Shown: piece after piece, positions 24,770 through 34,216 of the stretch
Numbering within the stretch: the stretch's first letter is position 1
Layout of the letters: the number at the start of each line of letters is the position of its first letter
Assembly: GCA_001898645.1 (NCBI GenBank)
Contig: MKUQ01000044.1
Coordinates: 67,952-131,951 of the forward strand
Length of the DNA: 64,000 nucleotides
Direction: 5' to 3'
DNA from: Burkholderiales bacterium 70-64
GTDB taxonomy: Bacteria; Pseudomonadota; Gammaproteobacteria; Burkholderiales; Burkholderiaceae_E
Notes under the pieces: generated by a model
Databases searched by the model: none
Seen by the model: only the letters and a program-made list of their open reading frames with translations
Told to the model about the DNA's origin: nothing
Position numbers and translations under genes: made by a program

Positions 24770-26637
24770 ACTCCTTAGCTGATACCTCCACGAATAGCGT
24801 CCTCGGGCTCATGACGCGGGAGCGCTGGATCGAGGTCGGGCGCATCGCTTTGACCGGAGCCGTTGCACTACTCTACTGGCGGCAACTCGTCCCGCTCTAC
24901 GTCCTCTGGGCAGCCGTAAGCGTCGGCCTTTACCCGCTCGTCAAGACTGGGCTGATTGATCTGTTCACCGAACGAAAAATCGGCACCGAGATCTTCGTCA
25001 CGATTGCGACGCTCGTCGCGGTGTTCGGCGGCGAAACAGTCGCGGGTGCTGTGTTGATGGTCATCATCCTCATTGCCGAGTTCATCGCCGAGTTGAACAC
25101 TGATCGCGCGCGAGCATCCATCAAGGCGCTGATCGGCGCTGTGCCACAGACGGCACTGGTCCGCGAAGATGGGACAGAGCGGACAGTGCCCATCGCCGCG
25201 GTCAAAGCCGGGCAAGTCGTTCTCGTGCGCACCGGCGAGAAGATTCCGGTGGACGGCGTTGTGGTCGGCGGCAGCGCTGCAGTGAATCAGGCGCCGATCA
25301 CGGGCGAAAGCGTGCCGCAGGACAAAACCGAGGGCACGCAAGTCTTCGCCGGAACAATCGTCGAATCCGGTGCGATCGACGTGCGCACGGATAGGGTCGG
25401 CGGTGACACGATCTTTTCCCGAATCATTGCCTTGGTCGAGAGCGCCGAGTCCGAAAGAGCACCAGTACAGAAGCTGGCGGACAAGGTTGCGGGCTGGCTG
25501 GTCCCGGTCGTTCTGATCTTTCTGGTAGGTGTATTCCTCGTCACGCGCGATGTCTCGAAGGTGGTGACGCTACTGATCTTCACGTCGCCGGCAGAACTTG
25601 GCTTGGCGACCCCGCTTGTCATGATTGCTGCAATCGCCCGCGCCGCGCGGAGCGGCATTCTGATCAAGGGCGGCCTCTACCTGGAGCTGCTGGCGAAGGC
25701 CGACGCGGTGGTCTTTGATAAGACCGGCACCCTGACCGCGAACAGGCCGGAGGTTGTACAGGTTCAGTCCTTTGATCCGACCCTCAACGAGGACGATCTT
25801 CTGCGCGTTGCGGCTGCAGCCGACCGACGTTCTGCGCATCCGCTGGCCAAAGCCGTTTTCGAGAGCGCAACACGCCGAAGCATTCAGGTACCTGAGCCGC
25901 AGACCTTCGAACAGTTGCAGGGGCGCGGCGTCAAGGCAACCATCGACGGCAGGATGGTGTTGGTGGGCAATTCTGCGCTGCTGCTTGAGGCTGGGGTGAC
26001 GATCGACCGGCCTGTCGCCGAGTCCGGTCGTACCCCGGTGCATGTGGCGGTAGACGGGAAGCTCGCCGGTGTCATCTTCATTGCCGACACGTTGCGGCGG
26101 GGAGCGCGCGAAGCGATTACCTCGCTCAAGGAAAGCGGCGTCAAGCGCGTCGTCATGCTGACGGGAGACAACGCCGCAACAGCCAACGCAATTGCGGGCG
26201 AACTCAGCGTAGATGATGTGAGGGCCGACCTGATGCCGGAGGGCAAGGTCGCCGCGATCTCAGAACTTCAGAAACAAGGATTCAAGGTCGCCATGGTCGG
26301 CGATGGCGTCAATGACGCACCCGCACTGGCGAGCGCTGATGTCGGCATCGCCATGGGCGGCGGCGGTGCCCAAGCAGCTCTTGAGGCGGCAGACATCGCG
26401 TTGATGACCGACGACCTCAGCAAGATCGTGGCTGCACGCAGCATTGCACGCCGCTCCTACCGCACCATCCAGGAGAATCTGTGGGTTGGCGTCGGCGTTG
26501 TGCATGTCCTTGGGATCACTGCCGCGTTGCTGGGGTGGATCGGACCGATTCAGGCGGCCTTCATCCACCTCGGCCCTGACGTTATGGTGTTCCTGAATTC
26601 CGTGAAGCTGTTGCGGGTGAAGATAGCTGGTACGTGA
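24766..26637 (+). CDS. P1B-type metal ATPase with S-P-A in place of CPC/SPC
   Basis: 623-residue heavy-metal-translocating P-type ATPase, with no N-terminal metal-binding domain. Motifs present: actuator T-G-E-S-V-P, phosphorylation D-K-T-G-T-L-T, the H-P dipeptide in R-S-A-H-P-L, and hinge G-D-G-V-N-D-A-P-A-L. The helix-6 transport site reads F-T-S-P-A-E-L-G-L-A-T-P: the cysteine usual in CPC or SPC is Ala. The last helices contain H-L-G-P-D-V-M-V-F-L-N-S. The start is ATG 24766, coupled to nreB (ATGA). The nickel/cobalt context suggests divalent-cation export, but the substrate is uncertain because of the altered site. Confidence 0.85.
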   Translation: MNSLADTSTNSVLGLMTRERWIEVGRIALTGAVALLYWRQLVPLYVLWAAVSVGLYPLVKTGLIDLFTERKIGTEIFVTIATLVAVFGGETVAGAVLMVIILIAEFIAELNTDRARASIKALIGAVPQTALVREDGTERTVPIAAVKAGQVVLVRTGEKIPVDGVVVGGSAAVNQAPITGESVPQDKTEGTQVFAGTIVESGAIDVRTDRVGGDTIFSRIIALVESAESERAPVQKLADKVAGWLVPVVLIFLVGVFLVTRDVSKVVTLLIFTSPAELGLATPLVMIAAIARAARSGILIKGGLYLELLAKADAVVFDKTGTLTANRPEVVQVQSFDPTLNEDDLLRVAAAADRRSAHPLAKAVFESATRRSIQVPEPQTFEQLQGRGVKATIDGRMVLVGNSALLLEAGVTIDRPVAESGRTPVHVAVDGKLAGVIFIADTLRRGAREAITSLKESGVKRVVMLTGDNAATANAIAGELSVDDVRADLMPEGKVAAISELQKQGFKVAMVGDGVNDAPALASADVGIAMGGGGAQAALEAADIALMTDDLSKIVAARSIARRSYRTIQENLWVGVGVVHVLGITAALLGWIGPIQAAFIHLGPDVMVFLNSVKLLRVKIAGT

Positions 26638-27110
26638 CGATGGAAATCCAACAGCCACCATCTCCGACAGCGACGGTGCACGCTACGCCAGCGCACGCTG
26701 TTGTGCGCGCATTCGCATGGATGGCGCGACTGGTCCTGGTGTTGCTGCTGGTGGTCGATCACGTAGGAGCACCGCTGCATGCGCATCACCATGACTTCGG
26801 TATCGATGGCGTGGCCCTCGCCGAGGTGCATGACGCGCACACCCTAGATGCGCCGCACGTCGAGGATTGCCCGGGAATCGGCAGCGGCCATTCGGTCCTC
26901 GCACTTCGCGTTGAGGGCAGGACAGTCGTCGCCTCGCCCGAGAAGTCCGATGCGGGCCAGCATGTAGCCTTCGTTGCGCTGCTCATGGCAGTGTCAGCAC
27001 CGTCGGTCGATATTCGCCGGCAGCCTCACGATTGGCCACGCCAGGCGGCCACCCTGCACTTCACAGGCGTAATCCGTCCACAGGTAAGAGCGCCACCACT
27101 CCGCGCTTGA
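26634..27110 (+). CDS. CzcI-like His-rich membrane-anchored protein
   Basis: 158-residue protein starting GTG 26634 (overlapping the ATPase stop) or ATG 26640. It has one N-terminal membrane helix (about 26-43, W-M-A-R-L-V-L-V-L-L-L-V-V-D-H-V) followed at once by H-A-H-H-H-D-F, then a His/Asp-containing region and a Pro/Arg tail. Size, anchor and His cluster resemble the poorly conserved CzcI/CnrX-type small proteins found ahead of RND metal pumps. It precedes the adaptor gene by 76 bp. Confidence 0.6.
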   Translation: MTMEIQQPPSPTATVHATPAHAVVRAFAWMARLVLVLLLVVDHVGAPLHAHHHDFGIDGVALAEVHDAHTLDAPHVEDCPGIGSGHSVLALRVEGRTVVASPEKSDAGQHVAFVALLMAVSAPSVDIRRQPHDWPRQAATLHFTGVIRPQVRAPPLRA

Positions 27111-27186
27111 CGTCGGTTTTCCATTGACCAGTCAAGGGCCCTGCTCGCCGATTGTGGCGGCGGGTCGGCATTTCCGCGGAGTCTTT

Positions 27187-28302
27187 ATGTCTTATCAATC
27201 TTCCCTTTGGACGCGCGCGTGCTGCGTCACCGCGTTCGCGTTCTCTCTCTCTGCGGTGGCCTTGGCTGCCGACGAGTTCGCCGTTTCTGCGGCGCAGATG
27301 CAAGCCTTGGGCGTTCAACTGCAACGTCTGGACAAACCTGCGTCTATTCCGGGCATGACGTACCCAGCCCGGGTCGTACTCCCTCCATCGCAGGAGTACG
27401 TCGTCAGCGCACCGCTGGCCGGCGTTGTCGATCAACTGCTTGTCGGGCAGAACGAAGCCGTCAAGCCCGGCCAGGCTTTGTTGCGCCTAGCCAGCCCGGA
27501 ATTGGGCGAACAGCAGCTCAAGCTGATGGAAGCGGCTTCGCGCAACCGCTTGGCACAAAGGACTCTGCAACGCGAGAAGCAATTGGCGGCCGAAGGCATT
27601 GTTCCCGATCGCAGAGCGCAGGACGCGGAGATCGCCGCAGCCGAGGACCAAGCCCGTCTGCGCCAAGCGGAAGCCGCCCTGCGCCTGGCAGGACTGGATG
27701 CGGCCTCCATACGCCGCGTCGCCGAGGACGGCGCCATGCAGGATGCTCTGGTCATCCGGGCGCGCGCTGGGGGCATCGTGACCGATCTGGGCATCAACCC
27801 TGGCCAGCGTGTCCAGCAATCCGATCCGTTGGTGCGGATCGCCGATACGCGCAAGCTGTGGCTCGACATCCAGTTGCCGGTGCAGCGGCAGTCGCAGGTG
27901 ACGGCGCGCGGCGGCCAGGTCAGCGTGGTCGGTCGGGATGCAGACGCCGTCACTACGAGCCTAGGCACCACTGTCAGCGACAGTCAGACCGTCGTGCTGC
28001 GCGCGGAGGTCACGCGCGGGACGGCGTTGCTGCGGCCGGGCGAGTTCGTCCAGGCCCAAGTGGCGTTTGCCGCTGGCGGCGAAGGATGGGCGGTCCCGGT
28101 CGCTGCCGTGGTGCGACAGGGTGACAAGGCTTATGTCTTCGTCCGAACCGACAAGGGTTTCGTTGCCACGCCCGTGGATGTGCTGGATAGCGCCGGCCAA
28201 GCCCTGCGAGTCAAGGGCGCGCTTCGTCCCGGTCAGGAGATCGCCGTCACGTCCGTGATTGGACTGAAGGCGGCTTGGCTCGGCAAGGGCGGGAGCAATT
28301 GA
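27187..28302 (+). CDS. RND efflux periplasmic adaptor (CzcB/CusB type)
   Basis: 371-residue membrane-fusion protein. The start at 27187 has GGAG five bases upstream. It has a signal peptide (residues 1-27, ending A-L-A-A) and a lipoyl/barrel-sandwich half (S-A-P-L-A-G-V-V-D-Q-L, E-A-V-K-P-G-Q-A-L). The alpha hairpin (A-S-R-N-R-L-A-Q-R-T-L..) and second lipoyl half (A-R-A-G-G-I-V-T-D) follow, then a beta-barrel and membrane-proximal domain. It lacks the long His-rich N-terminus of CzcB. Its stop is one base before the RND pump ATG region, so they form an operon. It probably links the inner-membrane pump to the TolC-type channel at 31688. Confidence 0.87.
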   Translation: MSYQSSLWTRACCVTAFAFSLSAVALAADEFAVSAAQMQALGVQLQRLDKPASIPGMTYPARVVLPPSQEYVVSAPLAGVVDQLLVGQNEAVKPGQALLRLASPELGEQQLKLMEAASRNRLAQRTLQREKQLAAEGIVPDRRAQDAEIAAAEDQARLRQAEAALRLAGLDAASIRRVAEDGAMQDALVIRARAGGIVTDLGINPGQRVQQSDPLVRIADTRKLWLDIQLPVQRQSQVTARGGQVSVVGRDADAVTTSLGTTVSDSQTVVLRAEVTRGTALLRPGEFVQAQVAFAAGGEGWAVPVAAVVRQGDKAYVFVRTDKGFVATPVDVLDSAGQALRVKGALRPGQEIAVTSVIGLKAAWLGKGGSN

Positions 28303-28303
28303 C

Positions 28304-31300
28304 ATGCTGACCCGTCTCGTTCAATTCGCGCTCGCACAGCGCCTGTTTGTCCTACTGGCCGGTGCACTGCTGGCCGGTGGGGGGTGGTATGCCTTCCGCA
28401 ACCTACCGATCGATGCGTTTCCCGACGTGGCAAGCACGCAGGTCAAGATCATCATGAAGGCGCCGGGCATGACGCCCGAGGAGATCGAAACCCGCATCGC
28501 CGTACCGATCGAGGTCGAGATGCTGGGCATTCCCAATCAGCGCATCCTGCGCTCGATGTCCAAGTACGGCATCGTCGACATCACAGTCGATTTCGAGGAC
28601 GGCACCGACATCTATTGGGCACGTCAGCAGGTGGCTGAACGGCTGTCCAACATCAGTGCCGATCTGCCTGGGGGCATCAGCGGTGGCATGGCGCCGATCA
28701 CCACGCCGCTCGGCGAGATGTTCATGTTCACCGTCGAGTCGAAGGAGATGTCGCTAGAGGAGCGACGTAGCTTGCTCGATTGGGTGATCCGGCCCGCCCT
28801 GCGCTCGGTGCCGGGCGTGGCGGATGTCAATGCTCTTGGCGGCAAGGTGCGCACGTTCGAGGTTGTTCCCGACCCAGTGAAGCTCGCCGCGGTGGGCCTT
28901 TCCACAACGCAGTTGCGGAAAGCGATCGAGGCAAACAACCGCAATGACGGCGCAGGCCGCCTGGGTGAAGGCGATGAAGTGCTGCTGGTGCGCAGCGAAG
29001 GCAGCATCAAGAACATGGACGACGTTCGCGCCATCGTCGTGAAGGCCGAAGGCGGTGCGAGCGTGCGCATCGCCGACATCGCGCAGGTCCGCGAGGGCTA
29101 CCTCACTCGCTATGGCGTGGTGACGCAAAGCGGCCAGGGAGAGGCCGTGCAGGGTCTTGTGCTTGGGTTGGCCGGGGCCAATGCACAGAAAGTCGTGCAA
29201 GGCGTGACGAAGAAGTTGAAAGAACTCAAGCCGACCTTGCCGAAGGGCGTCGAACTCAAGGTCTTCTACAACCGCGCCAGCCTTGTCGAGACTGCGATCG
29301 GCACGGTGTCAACGGCGCTGCTGGAAGCGACCGTACTGGTGCTGGTCCTGCTGGGAGCATTCCTGGGCAACCTGCGGGCTGCCGTGACGGTGGCCATGGT
29401 GCTGCCGCTGTCGGCCCTGGCCACCTTCATCCTGATGCGCTGGTACGGCATGTCGGCCAATCTGATGAGCCTGGGCGGTTTAGCTATCGCGCTGGGCATG
29501 CTGGTTGACGGCGCGGTGGTGGTGGTCGAGAACATCGTCCAGCACATGGCTCATGACGGCAAGGACAAGCTGCCTCGTCAGCACATGGTGTTTCGTGCGG
29601 TGCGTGAGGTGGCCGCGCCGGTCGCCGCCGGCATCCTGATCATCGCCGTCGTCTTCCTGCCGCTGATGACGCTGCAAGGTCTCGAAGGCAAGTTCTTCGT
29701 GCCGGTGGCGATGACGATCGTATTCGCGTTGGGCAGTTCGCTCGTCCTCTCGCTTACCGTCATCCCTGTGCTGTCGTCCTTCCTGTTCAAGAAGGTGGCG
29801 CACGACGACCCCTGGCTGCCACGCCACGCGCTGCGGCTGTACACGCCGATTCTTGACTTCGCCCTGCGCCGGCAAAAGCTGGTCTTTGTTGTGGCGGGCG
29901 TCATGCTGGCCGTAGCAGTGGTCGTCTACACGTTGGTCGGCAAGACCTTCATGCCGGCAATGGACGAGGGGGACATCATCGTCGGCATTGAAAAACTGCC
30001 TTCAGTGAGCTTGGAGCAGACGGCCGAACTCGACCTGAAGATCCATCAGGCGTTGATGAAAGGTGTGCCCGAGATCACCGGCATTGTCGCGCGGGCCGGT
30101 GCCGATGAGATCGGCCTGGACCCCATGAGCCTGAACCAGACCGATACCTATCTCGTGCTCAAGCCACGCAGCGAATGGCCCGAAGGAGGCAAGCCAGCGC
30201 TGGAAGACAAGATCCGTGGCGTACTCGATCAACTACCGGGCGTGGGCTATAGCTTCACGCAGCCAATCGACATGCGCGTATCCGAGATGATCATCGGGGT
30301 GCGCGGTGACGTGGCGATCAAGATATTCGGGCCGGACCTGAAAGCACTCAATGACCTCGCCGGCCAAGTCGAAAAACTGATCAAGGACGTGCCCGGCAGC
30401 CAGGACGTCTATACCGTCGAGAACGACGGCGTGCAGTACCTGCGCGTGGTGGTCGATCGTTTGGCCGCTGGTCGCTACGGTCTGTCGGTCGAAGACGTTC
30501 AGGACGCCTTGCGTGTGCAGATCGAAGGCCAACGTGCAGGCACTGTGATCGATGGCAACCGCCGAATCCCGATCGTGGTGCGCGGCCCGGACGGTGTGAA
30601 GGTTTCCCCTGCAGAGTTCGCAGCGCTGCGCATCATGGCCGCCGGCGGTCAAAGCGTCGCGCTGGACCAGCTCGCCAAACTGGAGCGCGAAAGCGGACCA
30701 GTGAAGATCGATCGCGAGATGGGAAGCCGCTACAGCGTGGTGATCGCCAATGTCACCGGCCGCGATCTGGTGGGGTTCGTCGAGGAGGCCAAGGCAAAGG
30801 TCTCGCAGGCGGTGACGCTACCCACCGGCTATCGCATCGCCTGGGGTGGACAGTTCGAGAATCAGCAGCGCGCGGCGGCGCGCCTGTCGCTGGTTGTGCC
30901 GCTGTCCCTGGGTTTCATCTTCCTGATCCTGTTCTCCACCTTTGGCTCACTGCGTCAGGCGTTGCTGGTCTTGAGCAACATTCCCTTTGCGTTGGTGGGC
31001 GGGATCATGGCGCTCTGGCTCACGGGCGAGTATCTGTCCGTGCCGGCCTCGGTGGGCTTCATCGCGCTCCTGGGTATCGCCGTCCTCAACGGCGTGGTGC
31101 TGGTGAGCTACTTCAACCAGTTGCATGCCGAGGGCCTGCCCCTTGTCGAGTGCGTGACACAGGGAGCACGTCGGCGCTTGCGCCCGGTGTTGATGACAGC
31201 TTCGATCACCGCGTTCGGTCTGATACCACTGCTGTTCGCCACCGGCCCCGGCTCGGAGATTCAGCGCCCCTTGGCCATCGTCGTTATCGGCGGCCTGATC

Positions 31301-31396
31301 ACAGCGACCGCGCTGACGCTGATCCTGTTGCCCATCCTGTACCTGCGATTCGCGCACGCCAAGTCATCCGCGCCCGTGGAGGTGAGCCATGCCTAA
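28304..31396 (+). CDS. CzcA/CusA-family heavy-metal RND pump
   Basis: 1030-residue inner-membrane proton-driven exporter of the heavy-metal RND family. It has the first helix (L-F-V-L-L-A-G-A-L-L-A-G-G-G), porter entry F-P-D-V-A-S-T-Q-V, and two sets of six helices with two large periplasmic loops. The helix-4 relay motif reads L-A-I-A-L-G-M-L-V-D-G-A-V-V-V-V-E-N: the second Asp and the Glu are kept, but the Asp of the CzcA-type D-F-G is Ala, so the substrate class may differ from zinc/cobalt CzcA. It is followed, with an 8-bp overlap, by a DUF3240 gene. The nickel/cobalt genes upstream suggest divalent cations. Confidence 0.92.
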   Translation: MLTRLVQFALAQRLFVLLAGALLAGGGWYAFRNLPIDAFPDVASTQVKIIMKAPGMTPEEIETRIAVPIEVEMLGIPNQRILRSMSKYGIVDITVDFEDGTDIYWARQQVAERLSNISADLPGGISGGMAPITTPLGEMFMFTVESKEMSLEERRSLLDWVIRPALRSVPGVADVNALGGKVRTFEVVPDPVKLAAVGLSTTQLRKAIEANNRNDGAGRLGEGDEVLLVRSEGSIKNMDDVRAIVVKAEGGASVRIADIAQVREGYLTRYGVVTQSGQGEAVQGLVLGLAGANAQKVVQGVTKKLKELKPTLPKGVELKVFYNRASLVETAIGTVSTALLEATVLVLVLLGAFLGNLRAAVTVAMVLPLSALATFILMRWYGMSANLMSLGGLAIALGMLVDGAVVVVENIVQHMAHDGKDKLPRQHMVFRAVREVAAPVAAGILIIAVVFLPLMTLQGLEGKFFVPVAMTIVFALGSSLVLSLTVIPVLSSFLFKKVAHDDPWLPRHALRLYTPILDFALRRQKLVFVVAGVMLAVAVVVYTLVGKTFMPAMDEGDIIVGIEKLPSVSLEQTAELDLKIHQALMKGVPEITGIVARAGADEIGLDPMSLNQTDTYLVLKPRSEWPEGGKPALEDKIRGVLDQLPGVGYSFTQPIDMRVSEMIIGVRGDVAIKIFGPDLKALNDLAGQVEKLIKDVPGSQDVYTVENDGVQYLRVVVDRLAAGRYGLSVEDVQDALRVQIEGQRAGTVIDGNRRIPIVVRGPDGVKVSPAEFAALRIMAAGGQSVALDQLAKLERESGPVKIDREMGSRYSVVIANVTGRDLVGFVEEAKAKVSQAVTLPTGYRIAWGGQFENQQRAAARLSLVVPLSLGFIFLILFSTFGSLRQALLVLSNIPFALVGGIMALWLTGEYLSVPASVGFIALLGIAVLNGVVLVSYFNQLHAEGLPLVECVTQGARRRLRPVLMTASITAFGLIPLLFATGPGSEIQRPLAIVVIGGLITATALTLILLPILYLRFAHAKSSAPVEVSHA

Positions 31397-31691
31397 GTCC
31401 TGCCTGACCCTGGTTCTTGATCCTCAAATCGAGGAAAAGCTGCTCGACCTGCTGCTCGAAGTCGCGGGTGACGAACTCTTTGTCAGCACGCCGACGTTCA
31501 GCCACGGCACGGCCTACGGGCGGCTGTCGAACGAAGAAAAAGTGATGGGGCGCAGCCATGCGGTCCAAGTGCAGATCCTGGTCACCGACGGGAAGCGGGA
31601 AGAACTCCTGCAACTGCTGCAAGAACGTTTTGCTGGCACCGGGTTGCGCTATTGGGCAGCACCGCTGTCGATCGATGGAGAGATTGCATGA
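31389..31691 (+). CDS. DUF3240 small protein of RND metal operons
   Basis: 100-residue cytosolic-looking protein of the DUF3240 family, predicted ferredoxin-like fold (L-V-L-D-P-Q-I-E-E-K-L-L-D-L-L-L, V-Q-V-Q-I-L-V-T-D-G-K-R). Members sit between the pump and outer-membrane genes of metal RND operons and resemble PII-type regulatory folds; their role is not established. It overlaps the pump gene by 8 bp and the TolC-type gene by ATGA. Confidence 0.85.
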   Translation: MPKSCLTLVLDPQIEEKLLDLLLEVAGDELFVSTPTFSHGTAYGRLSNEEKVMGRSHAVQVQILVTDGKREELLQLLQERFAGTGLRYWAAPLSIDGEIA

Positions 31692-32929
31692 AGTCTTGGA
31701 TCACGATGACCTTGGGGTGGGCGCTGGTGCTGCCGCTGCAAGTGGTTGCGCAGCCCGTCACTCCGTCCGACCTACCTCCTGCCGAACTTGCGCGTGCGGC
31801 TATCGAGCAGGAGCCTTCTGTCGTGAAAGCCCGGCATGCGCTGGAAGCAGCAGGCCATGCAGGGCGCAGGATCGCCGCATCACCCTACGAGTGGTCTGTA
31901 GGGATCGACGGTCAGAGACGCCGCTATGACACAGGTGGCAATTCCAACGAATGGGCCGCCAGGATCGAACGACCGATCCGAATTGGCGGCAAGGCCGAAC
32001 TCGATCAGGGCCTCGGCGACGCTACCGAACGGATAGGTCGTGCCGAGTTAGCGGAAGCACGACTTGAAGCGGCGCGTGCATTGGCTGACTTGTGGATCGA
32101 CTGGCTGGCAGCTATCCAGGCGCGAGAACTGGCCAAGGAACAACTCGGCTTCGCCGAATCGAGCGCGTCGGCAGTTGCCGGGCGCCGCAGGGCCGGCGAT
32201 GCGTCGCTTCTGGATCTCAACGCTGCGCAAGCGGATGCGGCCGAGGCGCGCCGACAGTTCGACGCCGCGCAGGCACAGGAGGCCAAGGCAATCCTTCGCC
32301 TGCGCTCACGCTTTCCGTCTCTGATGATGGAGCCACGGTCCTTGAGTGAACCTGCGGAGCTTGAGCTGGACGAGGTGCAGTGGCGCGAACGGGTGCTGGC
32401 CGAGAGCGACACGCTGCGGATCATGCAGGAATCGCTGAAGCGGGCTGAACTGACGGCCGATCGGGCGCGGGCCGATCGGATTCCTGATCCCACGGTTGGC
32501 ATTTATACGGCCTCGGAGGCTCGTCGCAGTGAACGCATCGTAGGCGTCAGCGTGAGCATCCCGCTCGGAGGGACCTATCGCAAGGAAACCATGCAGGAGG
32601 CGCTCAAGCAGGTGGACGTAACGCGGGCCGAACTGGAGCGCCAACGCAAGGAAATCGACCTGGCGACTGCGGAAACCATCAACGATGCCCGCACTGCACT
32701 GCGGCGGTGGAGGTTGGCCGAACAGTCCGCGCAGATGGCCCGCGAGAACGCCAGGCTCGGCCAGCGTGGCTACAGCCTTGGCGAGGGGGATCTGCAGTCG
32801 CTGCTGCTTCTGCGTCGGCAATCCGTTGATGCTGCCGGCGCATCGCTTTCATCCCGCATCGAAGCGTTGAAGGCGCGCAATCGGCTGTTGGTCGATGCCC
32901 ACCTGATTTGGGGGTTAGCCGATGAGTGA
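31688..32929 (+). CDS. TolC-family outer-membrane channel (CzcC-like)
   Basis: 413-residue outer-membrane efflux protein. ATG 31688 overlaps the DUF3240 stop (ATGA). A signal peptide (residues 1-22, ending V-V-A-Q) is followed by the long helical coiled-coil repeats of the OEP fold: A-R-A-A-I-E-Q-E-P-S-V-V-K-A-R, A-G-D-A-S-L-L-D-L-N-A-A-Q-A-D-A-A-E, and the second-repeat G-Y-S-L-G-E-G-D-L-Q-S-L-L. It completes the B-A-C tripartite efflux system with the two upstream genes. Confidence 0.88.
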   Translation: MKSWITMTLGWALVLPLQVVAQPVTPSDLPPAELARAAIEQEPSVVKARHALEAAGHAGRRIAASPYEWSVGIDGQRRRYDTGGNSNEWAARIERPIRIGGKAELDQGLGDATERIGRAELAEARLEAARALADLWIDWLAAIQARELAKEQLGFAESSASAVAGRRRAGDASLLDLNAAQADAAEARRQFDAAQAQEAKAILRLRSRFPSLMMEPRSLSEPAELELDEVQWRERVLAESDTLRIMQESLKRAELTADRARADRIPDPTVGIYTASEARRSERIVGVSVSIPLGGTYRKETMQEALKQVDVTRAELERQRKEIDLATAETINDARTALRRWRLAEQSAQMARENARLGQRGYSLGEGDLQSLLLLRRQSVDAAGASLSSRIEALKARNRLLVDAHLIWGLADE

Positions 32930-33163
32930 GGCTGCATCGCTGCGTCACTTACTCTGTTTCTCTAGCGAGGTTAATCAGCTCGACGCTCCACAACATGATC
33001 GTCGTGCTGGTGTTCAAACGATCTGGTACTCGAAGAACGAGCATTTGGATTCACCAATTCAAAGATAAACGAAAGGAACGGCCATGAAGCGTATGTTGCT
33101 CTCAATGGTGGCTGCGTTAGGCCTGACCGGCTGCGCAGCCACATCCGATCTGTCTACCGACTA

Positions 33164-34216
33164 CTTGATTAGCGACATACCTCAGCCGCCCGAATGAACC
33201 GAGCGGGCCGAGGCGAAGTGACGGAGGCGGCGCGCAGCAAGCGAGCCAAGATGGAGGTGAGATTGAAGCGACGGTTGAATCGGTACTGGGCCTCAGCGAG
33301 GTAGCGATGGGCGTACTTGGTGAAGTCGAAAGCGTGGTAGGTGCCTGCGAGCGCGTTCTTCAGGTTGCCCAACAGTGTGTTGATTGCCTTGAACTGTGGC
33401 AGCTTGGTGCTGGCCGCGCCGCCGCCGGTGACGGTGCGCTCATGCTGGGCGCCGATGATCTTCACGCCGCCGAAGCACCACAGACCGTCGGACACTACGG
33501 TGGCCGAGGTCGCCAGCGACTTGGCCGCCCAGGCCGCCACTGCTTCGGTGGTGAACGGCTGCGGGGCGAAGCAGGCGAACTGCGGTTGTCCGTCGGGCGT
33601 GGTCTGCACGGCTGCGAGGAACGGCACCTTGTTCTCGGAGCCGCGCCCTGTCTTGCCGCCTGGGAGTTCCCCTCCCAGGTAGGCGTCATCGATCTCCACC
33701 CGCCCATCGAGCACACGCGCGTCCTCGCGCACACGCATGACCTCCATCAGCTTGTGCTTGATGAGCCAGGCGGTCTTGTAGCAAACCCCCAGGTGGCGCA
33801 TGAGTTCGAGTGCGGCGACGTTGTTCTTGGACTGGGTGAGCAGGTGCATGGCGAGGAACCAGCGCGTCAGCGGCAACTTGGTCGCCTCGAAGACCGTGCC
33901 GCTGATGACGCTGCATTGGTGGCGACACGCCGAGCACTGCCAGTACAGCCGTCCCTCACGTCTGAACGAACTGTTCTCGCCCGAGCCGCACTCCGGGCAC
34001 ACGAATCCTTGGGGCCAGCGCGAGGCGATCAGTGCTGTCTCGCACTGGTCTTCGCTGCCGTATCGATCGAGAAACTGCGCCATCGAAAGTCCAGGTTGAA
34101 ACTGCACTCGGTTCATCGCCATGGTTCACCTCCTGTCGCGGTGAACCGATCCTCGGCACTCACTGGCTCACCAGGTGAGCCTCCACGGGCGGGGCTGAGG
34201 TATGTCACTAATCAGG
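33164..34216 (-). mobile_element. IS1595-family insertion sequence, 1053 bp, 8-bp target duplication
   Basis: The ends read inward are CTTGATTAGCGACATACCTC (left) and CCTGATTAGTGACATACCTC (right), nearly perfect inverted repeats of about 24 bp. ACCGACTA is duplicated at 33156-33163 and 34217-34224, the 8-bp duplication expected for this family. One intact transposase gene fills most of the element. Confidence 0.92.
33169..34122 (-). CDS. IS1595-family transposase
   Basis: 317-residue transposase with an N-terminal zinc ribbon (C-P-E-C-G-S-G ... W-Q-C-S-A-C-R-H-Q-C) and an ISXO2-type DDE core. Core motifs are E-I-D-D-A-Y-L-G-G-E, V-V-S-D-G and a later H-A-F-D-F-T-K-Y-A-H-R-Y-L with the third acidic and His region. 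The start may be Met at 34122 or 34116. The C-terminal codons run into the left inverted repeat. All key residues are present, so the element may be active. Confidence 0.9.
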   Translation of the reverse strand: MAMNRVQFQPGLSMAQFLDRYGSEDQCETALIASRWPQGFVCPECGSGENSSFRREGRLYWQCSACRHQCSVISGTVFEATKLPLTRWFLAMHLLTQSKNNVAALELMRHLGVCYKTAWLIKHKLMEVMRVREDARVLDGRVEIDDAYLGGELPGGKTGRGSENKVPFLAAVQTTPDGQPQFACFAPQPFTTEAVAAWAAKSLATSATVVSDGLWCFGGVKIIGAQHERTVTGGGAASTKLPQFKAINTLLGNLKNALAGTYHAFDFTKYAHRYLAEAQYRFNRRFNLTSILARLLRAASVTSPRPARFIRAAEVCR

